The notes below the pieces were generated by a model. The model searched no databases and was not told the DNA's origin. It was given only the letters and a program-made list of their open reading frames with translations. A stretch of DNA of 64,000 nt, from NCBI GenBank assembly GCA_002900995.3, contig CM035307.1, positions 1,426,001 to 1,490,000 of the forward strand, given 5' to 3'. Origin of the DNA: Ganoderma boninense. Lineage: Eukaryota; Basidiomycota; Agaricomycetes; Polyporales; Polyporaceae. Below, in pieces: positions 43,915 to 55,278 of the stretch. Made by a program: the position numbers and the translations under genes. How positions within the stretch are numbered: the stretch's first letter is position 1; each line of letters starts with the position of its first letter.

Positions 43915-46158
43915 TCATGCTTCGTCGGACTCGTCCCCGGAGCCATCTGAGCCATCGCGTCGCCTCTTGCGGCCTTGTTTGCTGGACCCGTTGCGGTTCC
44001 GCTGCGCGCGCAGAGCGGGACTGGATTAGCCTCATCTCTCCGATGGACTGCGGCAGTGGGGGAATGACGCACCAGTGGGAGTTTCTGGCCTTGGTTACCC
44101 AGGGCGATGGATAGGGCGGTAGTGTCTGGATGTCATGCGGTGTTGTGAGCATCGATAGGGCGTGAAGTATACAAATGTCAATTAAAGCGTTGGGACAAAG
44201 GAGACTTACCGGGTACACCAGGGAAGCGCTTGGCAGAGAATACGACGAATGGATCCGTGAATGTCTGGGCGAGGACAGGTGACATATCCGTATGGACGCA
44301 TGGCGCTCGGGGCTCTGGTGCGGGCGGGCTGTGGTCGGGCAGGATCCGTCAGCTAAGTGCATCCGTGTCCGCCGCCCATTCAGCCCCAGTTCATTCAAGA
44401 GCCAGGGCGGGGGGCGGTTATCGCAGTGTCTGGACCACTTACGCGCCGACATTCATGAGACGTAGCCGAAGGCGGAAGGTGCCTACGATTCATAGACATT
44501 TCGACGATGAATAGAGTTCAAGATAAGGAGACCAGGACCCATATGGAACCCGAAGATGTGATGACGCACCTTCGGTCCTGATGGACAGGTCTTGGAAGAG
44601 GAAGAACACCCCGGGCTTACGGTGCTCGTCTAGAAGGCGGCAGGCGTTGGACGCGAGCGGTCCGACCAAGGTCCGGGTGTATGTGTGGCGGGGCAGTGGG
44701 GGGATGGTCGATGGTGGTGTCGGTTCCTGGTACGAAGAACCCTGCTGATGGTACTGTGATTGGGTTTGCTGCTGGTGCCGCTGCTGGGCATATGACGCAG
44801 ACGCATACATTGACGAGTCGATCTGCTGCTGCGCGGTCGGGCTCGCCTGCACGGGCGTGAACGGCGGCTCCTGCGAGTACCGCGCCTGCTGCGGGTACCC
44901 TTCTGCAGGCCCGCCTGGCGCTCCGGGCGCGACGCTGCCGTAAGCCCCATCGCGAGGATCCGCGTTCGCGGGCGGATGCCCGGTTGCAGGGGAGGGCGGG
45001 ATGGTGGTACCTTCCATCGTCGCGTAAGCTGGCTGCTGTGGCCACGTCCGATAGTCGACATTGCCCTGATCCTCGCGGACCGGGGTCTGGATTTGCCAGT
45101 CCTGGCTAGACGGGTTGGGTCCGGCCTGGGCGGGCGCGCCGTACTCGGGAGCTGCAGAGTCAGCGGTTGTGGGAGACGCGTTTCGGTTGATGGCGTGAAT
45201 AGAGGGCAGTGCGGGAGGTGGCGCATAGGGCTGAGACCGATCGACGTTTGCTGTCGCCGGAGGATAGCCCCACGAAGGTGCGTTCGAGTCGGGCGGCGGG
45301 GCATATGGATGAACGGCTTGGAAAGAATTTGATTCGGGAATGGGTGCGGACTGCGCGGGGAAGGGATAGCCTTGCGGAGAGTAAGCTGTGTTTGACGGCT
45401 GCACATAAGGTGTCATTGGAGTGAACGTTGGCCGAGGAACATCCTCCCAATGAGACATGGCGGCACAAGGATCATGTCAACGCACCTGGGGATACTGCGT
45501 GGTAGTCGGCGTAGGGGCGGAGCGTTCGGGGCTCTGGCGACTGGGGCGTTGATTAGTGGTATTCGTGGTCACGGTGCCTCTACGCTTGCCCTTGGGCGTG
45601 TTTGCAGGGACATAGCGGTCGGCCGAGGTGGGGTGAAGAACGAGGTTCATTTCATGCTTGCCGTCAGAGGACCAGAGGTCTACGGTGACGAGGAAGAACG
45701 AACAGTCTATCTCGCTGCCATGCCCGGGGAGCGTGAGAAAGGGATGCGAGAAGCCCCAACAGACTGCGACGCACTCAACATCCACAAGACTTCCGTCCTC
45801 TCTTCGGACGATCATTTTGGCCACAGCGGCTGGTGCCAACGGTCGGCGATCCTTTAAGGCATCGGCATAAGCTTATAGGCGCGGATAGCGAGGAACGACG
45901 GGCTCACTTTATCTCCGAAACCGCACATTCGGGCCCTGATAGGATGTTGCACGACTTCCAAGGAATAGTGTCTATTTCGAGGGCAGGCCGGGATTTATTG
46001 GGTGCTGTCAGCGATCGTTGGGATGCATGTGGATATGGATGAAGGACTGACTTGCGTCCAGACCACTGGCCCCATGTCTCTGGGCCGTCTGAGGCGGGGC
46101 CTTGGCGCGCTGCAGCGGCGGAGGTGGAGCCGGTGCGCGCATTTGTCTTCTGGATCAT
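43915..46158 (-). CDS. velB: Velvet-domain regulator VelB
   Basis: Nuclear regulator that couples development and secondary metabolism and dimerises with VeA and VosA in ascomycetes. Exon 1 is 46158-46052 (MIQKTNARTG to WSGRK) and exon 2 is 45971-45908 with YSLEVVQHPIRARMCGFGDK, a velvet signature. The next exon reads DRRPLAPAAVAKMIVRREDG, EIDCSFFLVTVDLWSSDGKH and EMNLVLHP. A Pro/Gln/Ser/Tyr-rich insert of roughly 250 residues (about 45440-44700) then interrupts the domain, as in other VelB proteins. It resumes with YTRTLVGPLASNACRLLDEH, GVFFLFQDLSIRTEGTFRLR, LNVGA-type end (RLMNVGA) and LAQTFTDPFVVFSAKRFPGV. The tail ends in a basic cluster GRKRRRDGSDGSGDESDEA, a nuclear signal. At least six introns, one of about 42 nt. 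Confidence 0.92.
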
Positions 46159-47197
46159 CACGCTCGCGTGAAGGGGGAGGAGATGACCAGCAACAGGAGT
46201 CGGGAGTCGGAAGCCAGTGATTGGAGGTACAAGGCAAGGACGGGTCGTAAAGTAGGAGAGGGCTTGGGAACGAGGGGGATGGGCTTCTCACGACTTGAAG
46301 CGGAGACGAGGAAGTCAGGCGGAGGGACGTAAGGGAAGCCGGCTGGAGAGGTGGGAGACGTCGCCGCTGTGTTGCAAGGTCGCGAGTGCCGGCGGGCTGG
46401 AAAGGCTTACGCGCCCGGCTCGGACGACAATGGCTGGGTGCGGCCGCTGCGGGACACGCGTCGCGGGCTCTTTTCGTCGAGAGCAGACAAGACTGCTGCC
46501 CGCAGGACCGAGGACGACAGGGGCGCGGACGACGACACGACGACAGACGACGACCTCACCTGCCCTCCAGCGCCTCACCTGGGCCCTGCCGCCCAAGCGC
46601 CTCTCCCAATCGTTTTTCCGGCCGCGGCATCTGTCACTCGCTCCTTCAGCTGCCGCGACTCCCCCTCCTCTCGTCCACATCCTTCAGTCCTGCCTCTGCC
46701 GCAATGTCCTGCGTACGGCCACGATGGTGCGACTGGAGATGTGAGGGAGAGCCAGTACCTATTATGGCTGCTCTCCCACCCTATCACTCGTACGGTCGCT
46801 CATGAACCGAGCGTCTGGTAGGGCAGGCCAACTGGTGCCGCGCTCCCAGTGTCCTGGGACAAGGCAGACGGTATTGGTCAATGGCAACTTCATCCTGATG
46901 TTTTGCAGCCTCGCGTGTGTGCATGCACTTGTGCTCAGATCTCGCGCATGGACTGACCTCGGTCTCACCGTCGCGCACGATGTGATGCACGCTTGTGTTC
47001 GGTGCCAGTCCTTGAGCGGGAGCTCTGTGACTGCCGACGTGACGCACGCGTGGTGGGAAACTGGTCACGCGTGTCATCCATCGTGGATCGTCATCAATCG
47101 CCGGGCTGTACGGACTCCGACCAGCGTACGCGCTGCTTGTCCTGGTGTCTCTCCTCATCCTCTTCCTGACTCCCTCATTACTCTCTTCTCAGACGCT
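46159..47197. other. Divergent intergenic region, VelB / ArfGAP
   Basis: About 1 kb of upstream sequence shared by two divergent genes. It contains no recognisable gene; GC-rich open frames at 46300-46800 occur on both strands and look like chance. Confidence 0.5.
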
Positions 47198-48734
47198 ATG
47201 GACCAAACTGTCGCTCGCAAAACTCTACAGGAGCTCATAAAACGTGAAGATCTCGAAAACAAGAAGTGCATAGATTGCGGCAATCCCAACCCCCAATGGG
47301 CCTCCCTGAGGTGAATTCCAAGCCCGTCCGTGCAGTGACGACGGGTTCCGTCAACTCCGTTTCTAGCTTTGCCGTATTCCTATGCCTACAGTGCGCCGGT
47401 GTACACAGAGGCTTTGGCGTTCACGTCAGGTTCGTTCCCTCTGCTCTCCCGGCATCCGGTACATCCATAAACTCTTAACCTTGTTCACAGTTTCGTGAGA
47501 TCCGTCTCAATGGACACTTGGCAGCAGGAGCAGGTGAAGCGAATGCAGGTGAGTCCATAGGTTCATTCCACCAACGCTCGCACGCGAACCCGTTTGTCTC
47601 GGCAGATAGGCGGTAATGCGCCCTTCCGTGAATTCATGAAATCCTACGACCCCCAATCAGGCGGCTACAAAGAGGGAATCAACCCTTACGATACCTATCA
47701 CAGCTGGGCTGCTTCACAATACAAGGACAAGGTCCGTGATGCCCACCTACCCCCCTCCTCTCCTTGCCCTCGGGTTTTTACGCCCGTCATCAGCTCGATG
47801 CTGCACTAGCCGGCCGCAACTTCTCCCCATCCGCCCCACCGGAAGGCTTCGGTTCTCCCAGCAATTCTACGAGCCCACCCAATCGGCCGTCGTCTGCACA
47901 GGGGCTCCGCAAGTCGCGCGCGTCGGCCCGTTCGAGCACGGGACGATCTCTCGCAGCGAGTCTCCGGCCTCCTTCACCAACTCGCCCTCGCCAAGCCCCA
48001 ACCCCAGCACGAGTATGACCGGCTCGTATGACCAGAAGGCACAGAACGAAGCTTTCTTTGCGTCACTGGGCAACGCCAATGCGTCTCGCCCCGCCGATCT
48101 GCCGCCTTCTCAGGGCGGCCGGTACCAGGGATTCGGGAACACGCCCACGCCCACGCCCGGCGCCTCGCACCCATCGTTCGCGCTCTCGTCGGCGAACGCG
48201 CCGTCGTTGGTGGACCTGCAGGAGAACCCAGTCGCGGCGCTGAGCAAAGGGTGGTCCCTGTTCTCGGCAGCGGTTGTCGGCGCGTCGCGCGCCATGTCGG
48301 AGAACGTTATCCAACCGGGCATGGAGAAAGTCATGGATCCGACATTCCAGGCTAGTGTGAGAGGGTACGCGGCCGAGGCTGGAAAGCGCGCCGGGGACGT
48401 GGGTCGGACCGCGAACTTGTGGGGACGGACGACGTTCGGCGTGGACGTTGCAGAGTCGGTCAACGGCGTCGTGGGCGTCGCCCGAGACCGGATGGGAGGC
48501 GGGCCACAGAGCAGGGGGTACGGCGCATTGGATGCGGACCCGGGCCACGAGGAGAGTTCGGCTCTCTACCAGGATGACGACGACGAATTCTTCGACTCGT
48601 TCAACGGTTCTTCGGCGGAACAGAGCCAGCCGATGCCCTCGAAGCTAAGTAGCAACAGCGCACAGACTTCGACCGCTACGCGCCGTGCTCCTGCGAAGAA
48701 GGACGATGACTGGGACGACTGGAAGGACTTCTGA
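47198..48734 (+). CDS. ArfGAP (Gcs1 / ARFGAP1-like), with an apparent frame break
   Basis: GTPase-activating protein for Arf in Golgi vesicle traffic. Exon 1 is 47198-47310 (MDQTVARKTLQELIKREDLE). The zinc finger CIDCGNPNPQWAS, then FLCLQCAGVHRGFGVHVSFV with RSVSMDTW, has the C-x2-C-x16-C-x2-C spacing and the catalytic Arg after AGVH. Next come GGNAPFREFMKSYD and YDTYHSWAASQYKDK-LDAALAGR. The C-terminal half carries VAALSKGWSLFSAAVVGASR and SFVxGYAAEAGK-like amphipathic helices (curvature sensor type) and ends DDDWDDWKDF, typical of the family. The frame shifts by one base near 47938-47943: SSAQGLRKSRASARSSTG is in one frame and TISRSESPASFTNSPS in the next. One more G in the GGG run would join them. 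Confidence 0.85.
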
Positions 48735-49095
48735 GAGCTCCGGTGTGGTTCTGGCATTGGTTGGATACCCATACAAATACGCACCTGACTGTATGCTACG
48801 GCAGTCTGTCCTCGTTTCTCGGCTGTCGAAGTCAGAAGGTGTTGGTGTACCTGTATACCGATGCTATGGTTTGGACCTGGCTGAGGTTGCAGCGGTGCTG
48901 GGCGGTGTGTGGGCTGAGAAAGAAATCCCGATCGGGTGCTCGAGACGCCCATTACGGAGGCACTGCCACGATTTCCAGGGATCGTCTCCGCGCTGTCAGC
49001 ACCTCAGCGACACCCCGACGAGCCCTGATGAGCCCCTATAAGACAGCCAGCAACGCGCAACCCACAGCTGTCCTGCTGCCTCCTCATCTGCCTGC

Positions 49096-50686
49096 ATGTC
49101 TGCATTCGAGTCTCTGCCAGTCGAGTTAGTCGCGGATATCCTCGGGGAACTCGACGTAGCCTCCCTCGTCATCGTCTCGTACCTGTCCCGCCGCCTCCGC
49201 GCTATTACGTCCGATTCTTCCTTAAATCCCTGGCGCCGTCCCATCTTGCGCACCATCTGCAACCCCGACGGAGATGGCGACTACGAACCACAGCTCAGGC
49301 ACCTGAGCGTCAGGCATACGGTGCCGCGGCAGAACTGGGTCGACATCCTCACCCTCGCCAAGGCCGAGTACGTCCTGTTTGAGATGACGCTTCCCAACCT
49401 CAAGGACACCGAATGGGAAGAATGCTTCCGAAGGCGGTTTCTGCCCGGATGGACAAAGTGGAAGACTTCGACGTGGAAGGCCGCGTTTCTCAAGTGCGTG
49501 GTTCATGCGCGTCCGCTGCGTCACGAGGCTACTCAACGTGCGCCGCTTATCGTCTCTGGTCTTCCCTTTGTCACAGGATCCTCCATCGCGTCTGGCACAG
49601 AAGCCACTCGGCGTGCACCGCAGACGAATCTTGGACAAAGTAGGCTATGAGCTTCTTCTCCGCGATCACCATCGATGACTAAAAAGTGCGCCCCTGACAC
49701 TTCGTCCAGGTATGTCCTGCTCAACCGAAATGGTTCGGCGAACCTTCTTGAGGCGTCTTCTCGCAACTACAACCCGATGACAACCTTCCACGAAATCAAG
49801 TCAGTATCCGAAAATGCATACCAATATTATCCCACACTCGGAATTGACACCGCCAACTCAAACGCTGTAGGTTGCAGAATAATCTGGCACATTTGCCCAC
49901 CCATATTCGAGTATGTGTCGAATCCTTGTCCATTTTTCTCTTTTCAGTGACGGAATCTTACCTTCGTGCCGCCGCTGCGGTGTGCGCCGTCTTTATCAGC
50001 TTGTCATAGAGTTCAGGGACGTACGTATCATCGCCCTCGGTGTCCTGAGCAAGCCTCGTTCGTCGTTTTCGGTCAATCAGAATGCCCGGATCCTTCTCCA
50101 TCCTCCTGGTATGACTAAGGGAGACGACGAAGTTGCATCGGCGCAGGCGGGGCATGTCTCCGAAGGCAGCGAAGAGTCTTTCTCGCCGGTCCTGGAGACC
50201 TCGCTTCCTGCCAGGGCGGTCCATCGTAAGCCTCCGATGGCCTTGTCCCTGGACATCTGACGACCGACATACGGACTTCTAGCGATCAATGTGAAGGACA
50301 CGTATCGTCTTTTGACTCGACCCCTGCCCTCCCAGTGCCATGCGAACTATCCGTTCTATACTCCAGGCGGACAGGACAAGCGATGGCTTGGAAACGAAGA
50401 AGTGGAAGAAGGCGGCCGCCAGTGGGTTGGGCCGATGATGTATGCTTATGGTTACCATGGTGTATATTAAGTGCAGCTGACACGTTCTTCGTTCAGGCTT
50501 ACTGCGCAGTTGCTCAACCCGCAGACGAAGCAACACCTCGATGACGGCGTCCCAAATGAAGATCTCGATCTCGTCATCGGCCCTGGGAGGGGTCAATACG
50601 CATCTCTGTCGTGGCCGGACCTGACAGCCATTGCCCCCTGGGTCGAATTGAGTGCCAAGATCAACGGGCAGGGTCTCGGTCACTAA
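49096..50686 (+). CDS. F-box protein
   Basis: Probable substrate adaptor of an SCF ubiquitin ligase. The F-box is at the N terminus: FESLPVELVADILGELDVAS and LVIVSYLSRRLRAI. The remainder is an uncharacterised fungal F-box-associated region: WVDILTLAKAEYVLFEM, WKTSTWKAAFLK-ILHRVWHRS, SWTKYVLLNRNGSANLLEAS, KLQNNLAHLPTHIR and VIEFRDVRIIALGVLSKPRS. A further exon gives AINVKDTYRLLTRPLPSQ and the last encodes LDLVIGPGRGQYASLSWPDL, ending at TAA 50684-50686. Introns are short with GT-AG ends and restore the frame each time. The substrate is unknown. The tail after the F-box has no domain I can name. Confidence 0.82.
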
Positions 50687-53024
50687 CCTGGCCCTACGTT
50701 CTCATCTCTAGATTTTTTACGGTTATCGGGCATCGCCCTCTCCGCGTGTGTACGAGTATGTACGATATGTTGCGACGCTTCGTGATGTCTCGGTCGGATT
50801 TTGTAGCGGTACGTTGACAGTCTCGAGGGACTCCCATTCCCTGTGACTATGCACTTATGTGACACACTCTCGCCGGGGCGGCAGTCGACCACTTCGCACC
50901 CCTCATACTGCTCCCGTCTGCATCCGGTGTGTTCTATATTTTGCTGCTTGTTCTCCAGATATCTGTGTTTGAAATAGACGAAACCTTGCCCAGGCGACCT
51001 CGAACCACACGCCGACCTGAAGACGCTTCCGTTACTCAGACAGCCTCCAAACCCCGCCCGCCCACGCTTCTTTCCGACTCCCGAGGCGGGAGCAGTATCC
51101 GTCCCGACGTGCGTGGGCGATGTTGAAGCCCATTGGCTACGCACACGCTACCGCATCCCTGGGCGCGCGATGTTCTGTATACACGTGCAACTTCGTACCG
51201 TTTGCCGAGATATGTCCCGCCGGCTAGGTCGACTGGGAGGGCAGGTCACCTCACATGCCACGGCTGTGGGAGCCCTCCCACATCCTGCTGAACGTACGGC
51301 AGGGGGCGCTCGGGCCCTTGTCGCGGCCTGCGCCTTCTCGTACGATGCCGGGCAAGGGGGTGATGGACGGGAAGATCTCGGCGGCTGTGGGTGCTTTGGG
51401 GCCTCGGTTCGGTAGCCTCGCGGCGGTGTTTGGATTCGCAGCATGGCTGCTCCTGCCTCGGCCCTCGAAGGTTTGGCGGTACGTGTGCGGCGATGATTTT
51501 CTGGTACTGACAGGGAGCGGCGAGTTGCCATAGGCGGCACAAGGTTTCATATGAGGTGAGTGCGGCGACGTGCAAGTGGAGCCGAGGGAGGGGGCCCATT
51601 CGCAGGACGGGAATCTCGCCGCGGTTCGACGGGGGTATCGAGTCCGTGGTTGGACATCCGATCCAGCAGAGCGGGACGAGAGACGAGAGCAGATGGTCAG
51701 GAAGCTGACTGGGTACCGAGGTGCCGCGATCCTGAGCAAGGTTTGGAGAGAGCGGGAGAGAATCCAGAGAAGCCCCCATGAATGCCTGCATCCCGCCAAG
51801 TCTCTCCTCTCCTCCCCCCTTCTCCCGAGTGACGTGTCTCGCTCCACCTTTCCCATAGAGCCGGGGTTTGGTCTAGAGGAGGCAAGTAGGTCGACGTCTC
51901 GGACCGCATGGAATGCCGTGTTGTGACAAAACAGCACAAAACCTACGTGAAACCCCCCTGTGTTCTGGCGCCGTCAAGTCTCCACGTATCGCCCACGATT
52001 TGAAAGCAATACGATTGCATTCTGAAGCAGTGCAAGCTCAAGGTTGGGGGAGTAAGTTGTCTGAGCCGTAAGCGCTCTGGATGTCTCACTGGTCTTGTTG
52101 ACGTTTAGGGAACATTTCCGTATCAATAACACAATTGCTCTCCCACTCACCACCTGTGGATGAATCGTGCCATTGTACACGCGTTCCTGTGGTCGGCATA
52201 CTTTCTAATGGAATCCAACCGCTAGCTGGCGAGGTTCGTCGATCAGTGTACGTCGGGTACATTAATCATGATTATCGCACAGATGTTAGTAGCCACGAGG
52301 CACGCCACTGAGGAGAATGGGGGGCGTCTTGGATAGCAGCAATTCTTTTGTTATTGCGAGGCGCGTAGGGGAAGATCAGGTTACCCCGGGCGGCGCTCGT
52401 TCCGTTCGTGCAAGCACGAGGCTACCACCCGACGACCTCAATTGTCTTCCGAAACTCCCAGCTCCTCGTCTCCATAGCCGATGACATTCCGGACAGGCCT
52501 TTGGAGATACATTTAAGGTACGATTTCCTTGCGCCACTTGTGCACTGTCGAGGTTTATTGTTTTCGGCCAAGTTTCTAGGCTGTTTGAATGCCGGCCGCG
52601 GATCCGATGCTCGTTTTCCTCGAGATTCGCTCACCGGCAAGACTCCCGCGAGGCGCAGACGTCGTCTGGCCACAGAACAAGATCTACCTGCCGCCGATCA
52701 CTGTCTTGTCAGTGCTCGGTGGAGGATTCGCTCCGCTCCGAGCCACCGCCTTGGGGTTGATATAAAGCACGGGCGAGGCGTCACGGCTCCCCTCCATTTC
52801 TCCTCGCCCTATACGCCTTGCATTGTGCGACACAACGGGCTCCGTTGGGACACAGGCTGTGCCGAAACCTTTTCCCTACTTCGTATTTAATCGCTTCGGC
52901 CGCGCAGGTCGTGGTCGTTCACGTTCTCTTTCCGCTACGACTCAGACGACTCTACTCCCGAACGTCCACTTCCACGAATCCCTCCGCTGCGCCCCGTTCT
53001 ATTCTACGCCCTACTCTCTTGACC
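50687..53024. other. Long intergenic region, F-box gene to zinc-finger gene
   Basis: About 2.3 kb. GC-rich open frames at 51140-51940 occur on both strands (up to 228 codons on the minus strand) without any motif I recognise. The right end is the zinc-finger promoter, with TATAAA at 52761-52766. I see no repeat or RNA gene. Confidence 0.45.
52761..52766 (+). promoter_or_regulatory. TATA box upstream of the zinc-finger gene
   Basis: TATAAA in the context GATATAAAGC, about 260 bp upstream of the ATG at 53025. A pyrimidine-rich stretch follows at 52790-52815. This would give a 5' leader of roughly 230 nt. Confidence 0.45.
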
Positions 53025-54686
53025 ATGCAATTGCCATCCGACGTCTATTACTCGCCGACGGCCGAGTCCCATATGGATATGGAGTTGCTCGAAGAGATAG
53101 AGCCTCAGGTGGTTAGGGTCATGGAGATGAAGGAAACGAGCGCCAAGAAAGAGGTGAGTCTCTTCATTCGAGGACTGTAACACACCTGACCTACAAGGGC
53201 TTTCCCACAGCCAAAGCCAAAGAATCACCCTTGCGAGCAGTGCCTCAAGGAGGGCAAGTTGTGCGCATTCAGCCGCAGGCCTGACTTGACCCGCCACATC
53301 TCCAGCGTCCACAAAAAGGATAAGTGAGTGCTATGGTCCTCTACGATTTGGTATTGATGGTCTGACGTTGTCTTTTCAGACCTTTCAAGTGTTCCTGGCC
53401 CCGTTGCAAGAAGCGCTTTCTCGCAGAAGGCCTCCCTCGCGACACACAGGAATACACAGTACGTCTACGTGTTGCTCATTATACATTATAGTCGTACCGA
53501 CTCTCTTGCTGTAGTACCCGTGAAAAACCCTGGGTGTGCGGGACATGCTTCACACCGTTTGGCGATCAGTCATCTTGTGCGCGCCACCAGCGGGAACAGC
53601 ACGCTCGGAAGACGCATTTCTGCCCGTATTGCACCTCGACGTACGCATATCTGACTTTTCTGGGGCTACGATGAGTGCTCATCTCGCCTTTCGTAGCAAC
53701 AAGCGTGCCAGTGATTTCCAAAACCACTTATACGCAAACCATAACATCGCGAAGGGCTCGATCAATACGGCCGAGTACAGGTGGTCTATCGACACTTCTC
53801 TCGAATCGCTGGAAGAAAAGCCACAGTTCAAACGCCCTGGGATGAACGGTATAGCAATGAGACGGTCGCATCCTCCGCCTCGTGCACGGGGTGCAGCGGG
53901 TAAGGCTGCCGAGCCTGTGGTCGCTATCTCTGACATCAAGCACGATGGTACGTAGGATTGGCATCCCGGTCTCGTGCGGAAAAGCTGACCGCGTGTCATC
54001 TAGACACCGACACCCCGTTCTATGATGCCTCACGAAGCTGTTCCTCCTACCCGACAACGCCGGCTTTGACCATGCATAGCCTTAGCCCGTCGCCATCGTC
54101 CCAGGGCGTCGACTCTCCTCAGGCATCACCCTACGCTCAGTGCAGCGGAAATGGTAGGGCTTCCTTGATTCGATAGTCTCTCAAGTGCTGACAAGGCGCT
54201 TCTGTAGCACTTGGGATGGTGTTTGGGACCGGGGAGCAAATTCCGTGGGCTCGTCCGCAGGTCATCAGCCGAACGTCGTCTGCAGCCAGCTGTTTGGGTA
54301 GCGGATCGCCTATGCTCACCCGGCCGTCGTCTGCCCCTAGTGTCAAGACTGAATGCTACACTCCCGACTTCTCCACCATGCTGGGCGTGGACCAGAAGCG
54401 TATGTCCTCTCCCGTGTATCGCCAGCATGAACGAGACTGATTGGTAGCTTTTGCAGTGTTCGCACCCTACGCGGTCGACGGCTCGCCGTATATGCACGAT
54501 CCGAGGGGCCAGGCATACTACCCTACGCCCCAGACGTTTCTCGGACCCTACGCTCATCATAATGGACAAGCTATGAGCTATAGGCCGCAGCTCCAGCAGT
54601 ACCTACCGGGCGGACTGGGCATCTCGCACACCATTCGCTCCCGTGCGCATGCCCCTGCCTGGAGCTCGCAGGAGTCGTTCAACTAA
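53025..54686 (+). CDS. C2H2 zinc-finger protein, with an apparent frame break
   Basis: Putative transcription factor. After MQLPSDVYYSPTAESHMDME and an intron, zinc fingers follow: CEQCLKEGKLCAFSRRPDLT with RHISSVH; KPFKCSWPRCKKRF followed by SQKASLATHRNTH; REKPWVCGTCFTPFGDQSSC with ARHQREQH; and THFCPYCTSTY with DFQNHLYANH. The second finger is broken: KKRF is in one frame and SQKASLATH in the next. One T fewer in the TTT at 53417-53419 would rejoin them. The C-terminal half is Ser/Pro/Tyr-rich (TPALTMHSLSPSPSSQGVDS, TRPSSAPSVK, YYPTPQTFLGPYAHHNGQ), like an activation region, and ends at 54686. Target genes are unknown. Confidence 0.82.
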
Positions 54687-54723
54687 AGCGACGCTGTGAT
54701 GCGGACATTGGTGTGTTTTTGCA

Positions 54724-54750
54724 ATGTTTTTTTTCTTTTCTTTTCTTTTT
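54724..54750 (+). repeat. T-rich tract in the 3' region of the zinc-finger gene
   Basis: A run of eight or nine T followed by (CTTTT)-type repeats, about 40 bp downstream of the stop codon. It probably belongs to the 3' untranslated region or termination zone. Confidence 0.55.
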
Positions 54751-55278
54751 CGTTCGGACTTCTGCCACAGACTCAGCACTAGCGGGTGTGGATTTGTATT
54801 CGTTATATCGTGTTTTCCCCTTCGCCGACTATGTAGCATGATCATTCCATATGCGTTTCATTAGGTGTTTGCCATATGTGTACTATTGTTCAAGATCTTC
54901 TGCTGTAGCATTAATCGCCTTGTGGCGGAGCTGAATGATACTTTTTCCTATGATGTCTGCGGCACAGATGCAGTTGAGGACCGGCGGGAAATGGATGTCG
55001 AGAACAGAACTGAAACTCAAGAGTCGCAGTGGAGTAAATGAGCGCTAATGGGGCGGACACGTGAGGGACAAATAGAGGGCAACAAAGATTGTGGCTGATG
55101 GATTCTTGTTTAGTGGCCCGCTGGTCCCAACTCTGTCCCGCTGCTGGGCTCGCCGCTATACTCCCCATCGTTTTTTTCTCCTTCCCGTCCTTTCAAGACG
55201 CTCTCTCTCGGTGCCCGACGTCTCCCTTGGTCTCGAGCCTTGCCTCCTGTCCAGCCTCTTGTGTGTGCTCGCTCCAGA

